Source of the DNA: JBCDBY01 sp039182715
GTDB lineage: Bacteria; Planctomycetota; PLA2
Assembly (NCBI GenBank): GCA_039182715.1
Contig: JBCDBY010000217.1
Location: 1-7,928, forward strand
Length of the DNA: 7,928 nucleotides
Reading direction: 5' to 3'
Shown here: piece by piece, positions 1 to 5,858 of the stretch
Position numbering within the stretch: position 1 is the stretch's first letter
Layout: the number at the start of each line of letters is the position of its first letter
Made by a program: the position numbers and the translations under genes
Notes under the pieces: generated by a model
What the model saw: the letters and a program-made list of their open reading frames with translations, nothing else
Told to the model about the DNA's origin: nothing
Database searches by the model: none

Positions 1-368
1 TCTGGACCTTCCTCGGCCTGCTGCTGCTTCCCACGCCGAGCCGCCGCGCCACCTTCGCGATGGACGCGCTCGCCGCGGAGTCGGAGCAGGAGCGCGAGGA
101 GCTGAGCGAGGCGATCGCCATCCTCGACAAGCTGCAGGACGACGAGCCCGAGCGAGGCGCCGGAGTGGAGACCATCTTCCACCCGATCCCGTCGGTGAAG
201 CGGCGCGTGAGCGCACTGCGCCAGAAGCTCGGCGCGGTGCAGCGGACGTGGAATCTCGCAAGGACCTCGCTCTACATGGCCCATGCGGGACTCACGCCTC
301 TTCCGCGGGCGGTTCATTGCAACGTAGGGAGGCCGGAACTTTGGGTCTACCTACCGACGGACGGATAG
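1..368 (+). CDS. M48-type membrane protease-like protein, C-terminal part (5' end outside window)
   Basis: The reading frame is open from base 3 and runs 121 codons to TAG at 366-368, so the gene starts upstream; the ATG at 60 lies inside conserved sequence and is not the start. The visible part begins with a hydrophobic stretch (WTFLGLLLLP, the end of a membrane helix), then SRRATFAMDALAAE, an acidic helical segment, and FHPIPSVKRRVSALR around 177-221. In M48 (HtpX/Ste24-like) metalloproteases the HExxH motif is followed by a segment like R-E-x-x-A-D-x-x-A, which carries the third zinc ligand, and later by an HPS/HPP...R(I/V)xxL motif; both can be aligned here. At the expected Glu this protein has Thr, so it may lack activity. 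The C-terminus (RAVHCNVGRPELWV) looks conserved rather than random. It converges on the propeller lipoprotein gene. The family call rests on these short motifs only. Confidence 0.6.
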   Translation, partial: WTFLGLLLLPTPSRRATFAMDALAAESEQEREELSEAIAILDKLQDDEPERGAGVETIFHPIPSVKRRVSALRQKLGAVQRTWNLARTSLYMAHAGLTPLPRAVHCNVGRPELWVYLPTDG

Positions 369-371
369 TTT

Positions 372-452
372 TCAGTCGTCAGTGATCAGATGTCAGTGAG
401 TCTGCGGAAGTCGTCCGGAGCCCACTGACAACTGAAAACTGATCCCTGACGA
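372..452. repeat. inverted array of TCAG heptamers; hairpin between two convergent genes
   Basis: TCAG occurs at 372, 379, 386 and 393, exactly every 7 bases (consensus TCAGTNN). Its complement CTGA occurs at 425, 432, 439 and 446, again every 7 bases. The two four-unit arrays face each other around a central stretch of about 24 bases. Pairing 376-398 with 423-452 gives 21 matched positions out of 23, with one heptamer looped out of the right arm; pairing in other registers is also possible. The middle (CGGA/TCCG near 404-417) can form a further small stem. The element fills the gap between two converging stops (368 and 457). It could act as a bidirectional transcription terminator or be a dispersed intergenic repeat. 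There is no T-run on either side, so a classical intrinsic terminator is not proven. Confidence 0.75.
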
Positions 453-456
453 CCTC

Positions 457-1629
457 CTACCCATCGAACCCGACGATGCGGTGGTGGGATTGATCCGAGA
501 CCCAGAGCCGCCGTCCGATATGCCGGATGCCGATCGGGTTGCGGAAGACGCGGCGGGACGGGTTGCCGTCCTCGATGCTGTCCTGATCGTCATCCTGCGG
601 CGTTCCCCGGGCGAAGTCGCTCTGGCCGAGCACGAGGTTGGCCTCGGGGAAATTGGCGGTCGGGAAGGCGAACGCGACGACGCGGTGGTTCTGGGTGTCC
701 ACGACGTAGAGGTTGCCGTCGAACGCGTCGAGGTCGTTGGGTCCGCCCACGTGGAACGAGTCGACCGTGGACCCGCGCGTGGTGAAGTCGGGCTGTCCGA
801 TGACGAAGTCGGCCGCCTGTCCGTTGACCGTCGGGATGGTCTCCCACCAGAGCACGCGCTGGTTGCGCGAGTCGCCCACCGCCAGCCGGGTGCCGTCGGT
901 CCAGAGCGCGCGGGGGTTGCCGAACTGGAAGTCGTTGAGGTCGGTGCCGTTCGACGTGAAGTCGCGCTGGCCGATGACCAGATCGGCGGGCACGCCGTTG
1001 GTGGTCGGAATCGTGTTCCAGACGAGCACGCGATTGTTGCTGAACTCCGTCACGAACATGCGGCCGTTCGCCACCCGCACGCGAATCGGGGTCGTGAACT
1101 TGGAGGCGGTGGTTCCGCTGGACGACTCCGTGAAGTTGGGCTGTCCGACCACGACGTCCGCGGGCGTGCCGGCATCCGGCAGCGAGTTCCAGATCAGGAC
1201 GCGGTGGTTGTTCAGATCGACGACGAAGAGACGTCCGTCGTCCACGCAGCAATCGACCGCGGTGAAACGCGTGGCCGACGCCGGCTCGGCATCCCGACTG
1301 GTCAGGTCGGGCTGGCCCAGGGCGTAGAGCGCCGCGGTGCCGTCCGCCTCGGGATTCCCCGGGAAGACGACGTGGCGCGGGTTGCCCTGGTCGGGCACCC
1401 AGCGCCGTCCGCCGGCGCGCGCCGGCGCACCGAAGGGGGCCGAAAGCCCGATCGCGTTGGGCTCGGCGCTGTTCGCGTTCGAGCCGGGCGTCACGCCGTC
1501 GGTCTGGCCGAGGACGACGGCGGCTTCCTGGAAATCTTGCAGGAGGAACGAATTGTCCGCGTCATCGCCGCCGCCGCAGGCGGTCAGGACGAGCAGCGCA
1601 CCGGAGAGAATCAGGCTTTTACCGTTCAT
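457..1629 (-). CDS. secreted NHL-type beta-propeller lipoprotein
   Basis: This 390-residue protein is probably a membrane-anchored propeller on the cell surface or in the periplasm; its ligand is unknown. The start is the ATG at 1629: it follows AAGGAAG by six bases and opens a lipoprotein signal peptide (SLILSGALLVLTAC, lipidated Cys18, then GGGDD). The longer open frame upstream reaches into the divergent helicase gene and is not used. Six copies of a G-Q-x-D/N motif (residues 41, 105, 162, 220, 278, 335; spacing 64, 57, 58, 58, 57) and five N/H-x-R-(V/I) motifs (R143, 200, 258, 316, 384) mark blades of about 58 residues, each like NHRVLIWNSLP followed by ADVVVGQPNFT. This fits a six-bladed propeller. 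The last blade holds an Asp-rich insertion (346-354) and blade two has adjacent cysteines (127-128). NHL-like propellers usually bind proteins, glycans or RNA; which applies cannot be told. No catalytic motif is evident. Confidence 0.88.
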   Translation of the reverse strand: MNGKSLILSGALLVLTACGGGDDADNSFLLQDFQEAAVVLGQTDGVTPGSNANSAEPNAIGLSAPFGAPARAGGRRWVPDQGNPRHVVFPGNPEADGTAALYALGQPDLTSRDAEPASATRFTAVDCCVDDGRLFVVDLNNHRVLIWNSLPDAGTPADVVVGQPNFTESSSGTTASKFTTPIRVRVANGRMFVTEFSNNRVLVWNTIPTTNGVPADLVIGQRDFTSNGTDLNDFQFGNPRALWTDGTRLAVGDSRNQRVLWWETIPTVNGQAADFVIGQPDFTTRGSTVDSFHVGGPNDLDAFDGNLYVVDTQNHRVVAFAFPTANFPEANLVLGQSDFARGTPQDDDQDSIEDGNPSRRVFRNPIGIRHIGRRLWVSDQSHHRIVGFDG

Positions 1630-1720
1630 GGTCTTCTTCCTTTCACCAGCAACGCGTAAAGCCCCCCCTACACCCCTCAAGGAAAGTTCCGGGCACCCGC
1701 GAGTACGGTGAGGGGCTTCC
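1630..1720. promoter_or_regulatory. divergent promoter region between lipoprotein and helicase genes
   Basis: This 91-bp gap separates two genes transcribed away from each other, so it should hold at least two promoters. On the minus strand it contains GGAACTTTCC (1690-1681) and a run of seven G. GGAAC resembles the -35 element of ECF sigma factors, but no matching -10 lies at the usual 16-17-base spacing, so I do not claim a defined promoter. The same 10 bp is nearly self-complementary (GGAA-AG-TTCC) and could also be a small protein-binding site. Ribosome-binding sites are visible at both edges: AAGGAAG before the lipoprotein ATG, and GGTGAGGGG at 1707-1715 before the helicase ATG. Confidence 0.4.
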
Positions 1721-3325
1721 ATGAGCCACGTCGAACAGGAAACCCGGTTCCAGGACCTCGCCCTGAGCCCCCCGCTTCTCAAGGCCGTCTCCGAGCTCGG
1801 GTACGAGCAGCCGACGCCGATCCAGGCGGGTGCGATCCCGCCGCTGCTCGAGGGCCGCGACCTGCTGGGGCAGGCGCAGACCGGCACCGGCAAGACGGCC
1901 GCCTTCGCGCTGCCGCTGCTTGCACGCATCGACGTGCAGCAGAAGGGCGTGCAGGCGATCGTGCTCACCCCGACGCGCGAGCTCGCCCTGCAGGTCGCCG
2001 AGGCGGTGCGCTCGTACGGCAAGTACCTCGGCAAGCGCGGCGTCGCCGTGCTGCCTATCTACGGCGGCCAGCCGATTCACATCCAGCGCCACGCGCTGCA
2101 GCGCGGCGTGCACGTCGTCATCGGCACGCCGGGACGGGTGCGCGACCACCTCGAGCGCAAGACGCTCTCGCTCGGCGACGTGCGTTTCTTCGGCCTCGAC
2201 GAGGCGGACGAGATGCTCAAGATGGGCTTCATCGACGACGTCGAGTGGATCCTCGACCACGCGCCGAACGAGCGGCAGATCGCGCTCTTCTCGGCGACGA
2301 TGCCGAAGCCGATCCGCCGCGTGGCGGAGAAGCATCTTCACGACGCCGCCGACATCCGCATCACCCCGCGCACGCTCACCGTGGCCGGCACGCAGCAGTT
2401 CGAGATGCGCGTGGGCCGCAACGAGAAGCGGGAGGCGCTCGAGCGCGTGCTGGAGGCGGAGGACTACGAAGCGGTGCTCGTCTTTGCCGGCACGCAGCTC
2501 GCGACCGCGCAACTCGCCGAGCACCTGCTCGGCCGCGGCCACCAGGCGGAGTGCATCCACGGCGGGATGAACCAGAAGCAGCGCGAGCAGGTCGTCGATC
2601 GGCTCAAAAAGCGACTCACCCGCGTGGTCGTCGCCACCGATGTGGCGGCGCGCGGTCTCGACGTCGACCACATCAGCCTCGTCATCAACTACGACGTGCC
2701 GCGCGATCCCGAAATTTACGTGCACCGCATCGGCCGCACCGGCCGCGCCGGGCGCACGGGCCGCGCGATCACCCTCTGGCAGCCGCGCGATCGCTTCATG
2801 ATGCGCGCGATCGAGCGCGCGAGCGGCCAGGAGATGGAGTCGATGCGCATTCCCGGCCGCGCGGAGCTGGTCGACCGGCGGCGCGAGCGGATGCAGGACC
2901 GCCTGCGCAGCCACCTCGACGGCGATCTCGAGGCGTTCCGCAACCTGGTGCGGGAGATGGAGCGCGAGGAGGGCCTCGACCCCGCCGACCTCGCCGCCGC
3001 CGCGCTGCGCGAGCAGTGGGGCGAATCGCCGCTCTACGTCACGCCCGACCCCGAGCCGTCCGGCCCGGTCGACGATGAGATGGTCGAGATCGTCATCCCC
3101 GTGGGCAGCTGGAACCGCCTGCGCCCCGGCTCGATCGTGGGCGCCATCGCGGGCGAGACGGGACTGCCGGGACACATCCTCGGCCGCATCAAGATCCTCG
3201 ACAAGGTCACGTTCGTCGCGGTTCCGGGCGAGCACGTCCACCGCATCATGGAGGCGCTCAAGGGCGTCCGCATCGCCGGAAGAGTCGTGTATCCGCGGCT
3301 GGCGCACGACCCGAACCGCCGTTAA
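1721..3325 (+). CDS. deaD: DEAD-box ATP-dependent RNA helicase, DeaD/CsdA type
   Basis: This 534-residue cytoplasmic enzyme uses ATP to unwind short RNA duplexes. Family members assist ribosome assembly and mRNA turnover, especially in the cold. All core motifs are intact: Q motif (F10, PTPIQ 31-35), Walker A (AQTGTGKT 52-59), PTRELA (84-89), GG (115-116), TPGR (136-139), DEAD (160-163), SAT (191-193), motif IV (VLVFAGT 252-258), motif V (ATDVAARGLD 305-314) and motif VI (HRIGRTGR 335-342). A dimerisation-like helical region (about 380-435) follows. The C-terminal domain (453-527) matches the DbpA/CsdA RNA-binding fold (MVEIVIPVG, SIVGAIAGETG, VTFVAVP). It is shorter than E. coli CsdA (629 aa) and lacks the long basic tail. 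The ATG at 1721 has a G-rich Shine-Dalgarno six bases upstream. It is divergent from the propeller gene and 50 nt ahead of the ARPP-1-like gene. deaD is a family-level symbol, since dbpA-type paralogues share this layout. Confidence 0.95.
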   Translation: MSHVEQETRFQDLALSPPLLKAVSELGYEQPTPIQAGAIPPLLEGRDLLGQAQTGTGKTAAFALPLLARIDVQQKGVQAIVLTPTRELALQVAEAVRSYGKYLGKRGVAVLPIYGGQPIHIQRHALQRGVHVVIGTPGRVRDHLERKTLSLGDVRFFGLDEADEMLKMGFIDDVEWILDHAPNERQIALFSATMPKPIRRVAEKHLHDAADIRITPRTLTVAGTQQFEMRVGRNEKREALERVLEAEDYEAVLVFAGTQLATAQLAEHLLGRGHQAECIHGGMNQKQREQVVDRLKKRLTRVVVATDVAARGLDVDHISLVINYDVPRDPEIYVHRIGRTGRAGRTGRAITLWQPRDRFMMRAIERASGQEMESMRIPGRAELVDRRRERMQDRLRSHLDGDLEAFRNLVREMEREEGLDPADLAAAALREQWGESPLYVTPDPEPSGPVDDEMVEIVIPVGSWNRLRPGSIVGAIAGETGLPGHILGRIKILDKVTFVAVPGEHVHRIMEALKGVRIAGRVVYPRLAHDPNRR

Positions 3326-3375
3326 GCCCTGTTTCGGGCAGGCCAAATCGGAGAAGATCGCGTCGGGGGTACTCG
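3326..3375 (+). other. 50-nt intergenic gap, no convincing terminator
   Basis: Only a 4-bp stem (GCCC at 3326-3329 with GGGC at 3336-3339) follows the helicase stop, with no T-run. Transcription from the helicase gene may therefore continue into the next three genes. A GGGGG run at 3365-3369 serves as the ribosome-binding site for the ATG at 3376. I see no clear promoter, though one cannot be excluded. Confidence 0.4.
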
Positions 3376-4509
3376 ATGCGAACTCTGCTCATCGCCTGTC
3401 TGCTTGGCGTCCCGCTGCATGCCGAGGACGCCATCCACGCGGCCCTGGCCGCCGTGGAACCCGGAACGCCGATCAAGACCGAGCGCATGACGATCGTCCC
3501 GCTCGTGCGCAAGGACCCGCTTCCGTCGATCGGGATCCGGGGGACGAAGCCACTCTCCTTCGAGGAGCCGGAGTTCCCGAAGCGCCAGAACAACGTCGTC
3601 GTGCGCAACGCGGGCGACACGCCGGCGCTCCTGCTCGGCGGTACCGTGCTCGAGGGAGGCCGGCTCGATCGCATCGTGGCGCGCGACCATCTCGTCGCGC
3701 CCGGCAAGTCCGCCGAGGTCGACACGATGACCGCGCAGTCCGATCCGCGGCGACGCACGGCGAAGCCCTTCCGCGTCGACGCGTCGATCGCCCCCTTCTA
3801 TCTGCGGGCGCGCGCGGAGGCGGGCGGCTCGGATTCGAACGTGCGCATGTTCATCGCGCGCTGGCTCGACTTCCGCGACGAGGGCGACCGGCGGCGGTCA
3901 CTCGTCGCCATCGCGAACGCGAAGCGCCTGCAGGAGTTTGCCGTCCCGGAAAGCATGAAGCTCAACCGCGCGGCCGGCGTGCCCAACGTCGTCGGCGGCA
4001 TCCTCGCCATCGACGGGCGCGTCCAGGGGCTGATGCTCTTCGGCGATCCCACGCTCGTGTACGCGCACATGCCGGCGCTGATCCGCGGCAGCACGTTCGA
4101 GGCGGCGGCCATCGCACTCCGGGCCGGCGCGGCCGGCGTTCCGATTCCCTGCAACGGCGACCGGGCCAAGACGGCCGAGCTGGTCGCGCAGCAGGCGAAG
4201 GAGCTGCTCGCCGGCCTGAAGAGCGCCCGTACCCGGCGCGACGATGCGGTCGAGGGGACGCTGGGTGAGACGTTCCTGCTCCGCGCGCGCGACGGCACGC
4301 GCGCCCGCGCGGTCGTCTGGAACGGCAAGCTCGTCAGTCTCGCCGTCTTCCCGCGCGATCCTTTCCGTCGCCGGCTCTACTCCCCGCGGCTCCGACCGCC
4401 GTCGGAGCGCACGCCGGATGCCGAGCCGGAGCCGACACCGGAACCGGAGCGCCTGGACGGCACGGAGATCAACTTCATCGACCGGGTGACGCGGCGGAGA
4501 CGGCGGTGA
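3376..4509 (+). CDS. exported ARPP-1 (DUF6569)-like protein
   Basis: The product has 377 residues. It opens with a short Sec signal peptide (MRTLLIACLLGVPLHA, probable cleavage before E17), so the mature protein is periplasmic or outside the cell. Residues about 30-250 follow the ARPP-1 pattern: a hydrophobic strand (MTIVPLV 38-44), then VVVRNAGDTPALLLGGTVLEGG (74-95), LDRIVARDHLVAPGKSAEV (97-115), and a second lobe with GVPNVVGGILAIDGRVQGLMLFGDP (201-225) followed by a helix. The NxGDxPxLLLxGxxLxGxxxDRI signature is the main reason for the call. ARPP-1 proteins are mostly uncharacterised and no catalytic residues are known to me. The C-terminal part (about 262-377) is helical, then proline- and glutamate-rich (EPEPTPEPE), and ends in five arginines. 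The ATG at 3376 follows GGGGG by six bases. Its TGA overlaps the GTG start of the next gene (GTGA). Family assignment is by memory of the motif and is moderately firm. Confidence 0.75.
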   Translation: MRTLLIACLLGVPLHAEDAIHAALAAVEPGTPIKTERMTIVPLVRKDPLPSIGIRGTKPLSFEEPEFPKRQNNVVVRNAGDTPALLLGGTVLEGGRLDRIVARDHLVAPGKSAEVDTMTAQSDPRRRTAKPFRVDASIAPFYLRARAEAGGSDSNVRMFIARWLDFRDEGDRRRSLVAIANAKRLQEFAVPESMKLNRAAGVPNVVGGILAIDGRVQGLMLFGDPTLVYAHMPALIRGSTFEAAAIALRAGAAGVPIPCNGDRAKTAELVAQQAKELLAGLKSARTRRDDAVEGTLGETFLLRARDGTRARAVVWNGKLVSLAVFPRDPFRRRLYSPRLRPPSERTPDAEPEPTPEPERLDGTEINFIDRVTRRRRR

Positions 4510-5858
4510 GAACCGGCCTTGCCGTGTTCGCGCTGCTGACCGCCTGCGCAAGCACGCAGACGCAGAGCATCGCGCCGTCCCAATCCATCGGGCCGCGCGA
4601 GAGGTCGATCGAGACGGTGCAGGCGCTGCTGCACGCGGCGGCCGACGATCACGTGCTGCGCGTGAAGGAGGCCTACGACAACGTGGCCGAGATCGCCCCC
4701 ACGACGGCGATGCGGGCGCGCGTCAACCAGGCGATGCTGCTCAACGCGCAGTCGACCTACCGCATCGCGATCGGGTCCAACCCGGTGGCCGGCATGGTCG
4801 ATCTCGTCACGAAAGTCTCGCTCGAACGGGAAGCGATGCGGCGGCGCATTCTCGACCCGGGCCTCACGTCCGAGCAGCGACGCGATCCCGCGTCGTTCGC
4901 GGTCCCGGACGAAGAGGTCGAGGCGAGGATGAACGAGGAGCAGCGCATCCTTTACCGGGCGCTGGTGCTGAGCGATCGCGACATGCGCCGCATCGCGGAC
5001 GGGGTGCTCTGGCCCGAGCAGCTGGAAGAGCTCGACGCGCTCATCGCCGCGTGGTGGAAAGACAACCCCGCGCGACGGCTGGTGGCGAACGTGCGCCTGC
5101 AGGATTTCGCGGGCTACCGCGCGGCGACGGTGCGTTCCTCGACGGGACGCTCCGGCAGCCTGTTCAGCCTGCTGCGGCTCGATCCGCTCGCGAGCCTCGA
5201 ACCCACGACTCGCGAGCTCGCGCAGACGCGCCTGCTCGCGGAGCGCGCCTTCTTCCAGGTGCAGCGATCACCCTTCGTGCTGCAGATGTACGTCAAGGAC
5301 CTGCTCTTCGACCTCATCGACATCGACGAGGTTCGATCGCTGCAGGAGGGGCTGGGCCGCGCGAACGCGAACCTGACGCGCAGCATCGACGCGCTGGAGC
5401 GGCTGCCGGAAGACGTGCGCAAGGAGCGCACCGCGGCGATCGAGCAGCTCGAGGACTGGATCGCGCGGGAACGCGAGACGGCCGTGAACCAGGTGAGCGC
5501 GCGCGTGGCGATCGAGCGCGACGCGACGCTGAAGCAGATGGAGGCGTGGATCGCGGAGGAACGCGACGCCACGATCGAGCAGGTCTTCGAGGCGGTCGCG
5601 GTCGAGCGCAAGGCGACGCTCGACCAGCTCGAGGAGGTGATCGGCACGCAGCGCGCCGCCGCCTTCGACGAGATCGGCGAGATGGTGCACGACTCCACGA
5701 AGGAGATCCAGCGCGCGATCGCCGGCCAGGAGGACCCGATGGTCGCCGTCGCGGAGCGGGTGATCGACCACGTCTTCCGGCGCGCGGTGCAGTTTCTTCT
5801 CATCGCGCTCGGCGGCTGGGCCGTCGTCTACGTCGTCGCGAAGCGCCTGGCCCGGTGA
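4506..5858 (+). CDS. lipoprotein with 15-residue coiled-coil repeat and C-terminal membrane helix
   Basis: I do not recognise a named family for this 450-residue protein. The GTG start at 4506 overlaps the previous stop by 4 nt and has GGAGA five bases upstream. It yields a short lipoprotein signal peptide (GLAVFALLTAC, Cys14, followed by Ala-Ser, with no Asp at +2). Residues 30-300 are mostly helical, with a conserved-looking stretch LFSLLRLDPLASLEP and TRELAQTRLLAERAFF (219-250). Residues 307-396 are six tandem 15-residue units of form E-R-x-A-x-hydrophobic-x-Q/E-hydrophobic, predicted as a long coiled coil. Residues about 425-445 (AVQFLLIALGGWAVVYVVA) form a membrane helix followed by a basic end (KRLAR). 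The protein thus appears anchored at both ends, by lipid at the N-terminus and by a helix at the C-terminus. It lies between an exported ARPP-1-like protein and a membrane GDPD, and ends in a second GTGA overlap. A structural or scaffold role is inferred. Confidence 0.85.
   Translation: MRTGLAVFALLTACASTQTQSIAPSQSIGPRERSIETVQALLHAAADDHVLRVKEAYDNVAEIAPTTAMRARVNQAMLLNAQSTYRIAIGSNPVAGMVDLVTKVSLEREAMRRRILDPGLTSEQRRDPASFAVPDEEVEARMNEEQRILYRALVLSDRDMRRIADGVLWPEQLEELDALIAAWWKDNPARRLVANVRLQDFAGYRAATVRSSTGRSGSLFSLLRLDPLASLEPTTRELAQTRLLAERAFFQVQRSPFVLQMYVKDLLFDLIDIDEVRSLQEGLGRANANLTRSIDALERLPEDVRKERTAAIEQLEDWIARERETAVNQVSARVAIERDATLKQMEAWIAEERDATIEQVFEAVAVERKATLDQLEEVIGTQRAAAFDEIGEMVHDSTKEIQRAIAGQEDPMVAVAERVIDHVFRRAVQFLLIALGGWAVVYVVAKRLAR
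5424..5693 (+). repeat. six tandem 45-bp units encoding a 15-residue helical repeat
   Basis: The units start at residues 307, 322, 337, 352, 367 and 382 of the lipoprotein, with no gaps. Each begins ER (QR in the last) and carries Ala at position 4, a hydrophobic residue at 6 and 9, and Ile/Val at 13. Units 1 and 3 share a Trp-Ile-Ala ending (DWIA, AWIA) and units 2 and 4 share Gln-Val and a Val-Ala pair, which suggests that an older 30-residue (90-bp) pair was duplicated. The DNA copies have diverged, while the protein pattern is kept. Confidence 0.85.

Noticed and set aside
332..356. GGAACTT followed by GTCTAC, resembling an ECF-type promoter
   Set aside because: The spacing is far too short, the sequence lies inside the conserved C-terminal codons of the first gene, and the next gene runs in the opposite direction.
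481..1659. 392-codon plus-strand open frame opposite the propeller lipoprotein
   Set aside because: The minus-strand reading has a lipoprotein signal, a ribosome-binding site and regular 58-residue repeats; the plus-strand reading is a shadow of that repeat.
1630..2034. Longer start for the propeller lipoprotein
   Set aside because: It would overlap the start of the helicase gene and place about 135 Ser/Arg-rich residues before a perfectly formed lipoprotein signal peptide.
1643..3346. 567-codon minus-strand open frame antisense to the helicase gene
   Set aside because: Its product is rich in Arg, Ala and His without any domain pattern. It mirrors a clear DEAD-box gene, and long antisense frames are expected in GC-rich coding DNA.
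5051..5854. Upstream extension of the GDPD reading frame through the coiled-coil gene
   Set aside because: The translated extension is Arg/Gly/Ala-rich and lies in another frame of a gene with a clear repeat pattern. The GTG at 5855 in a GTGA overlap is the sensible start.
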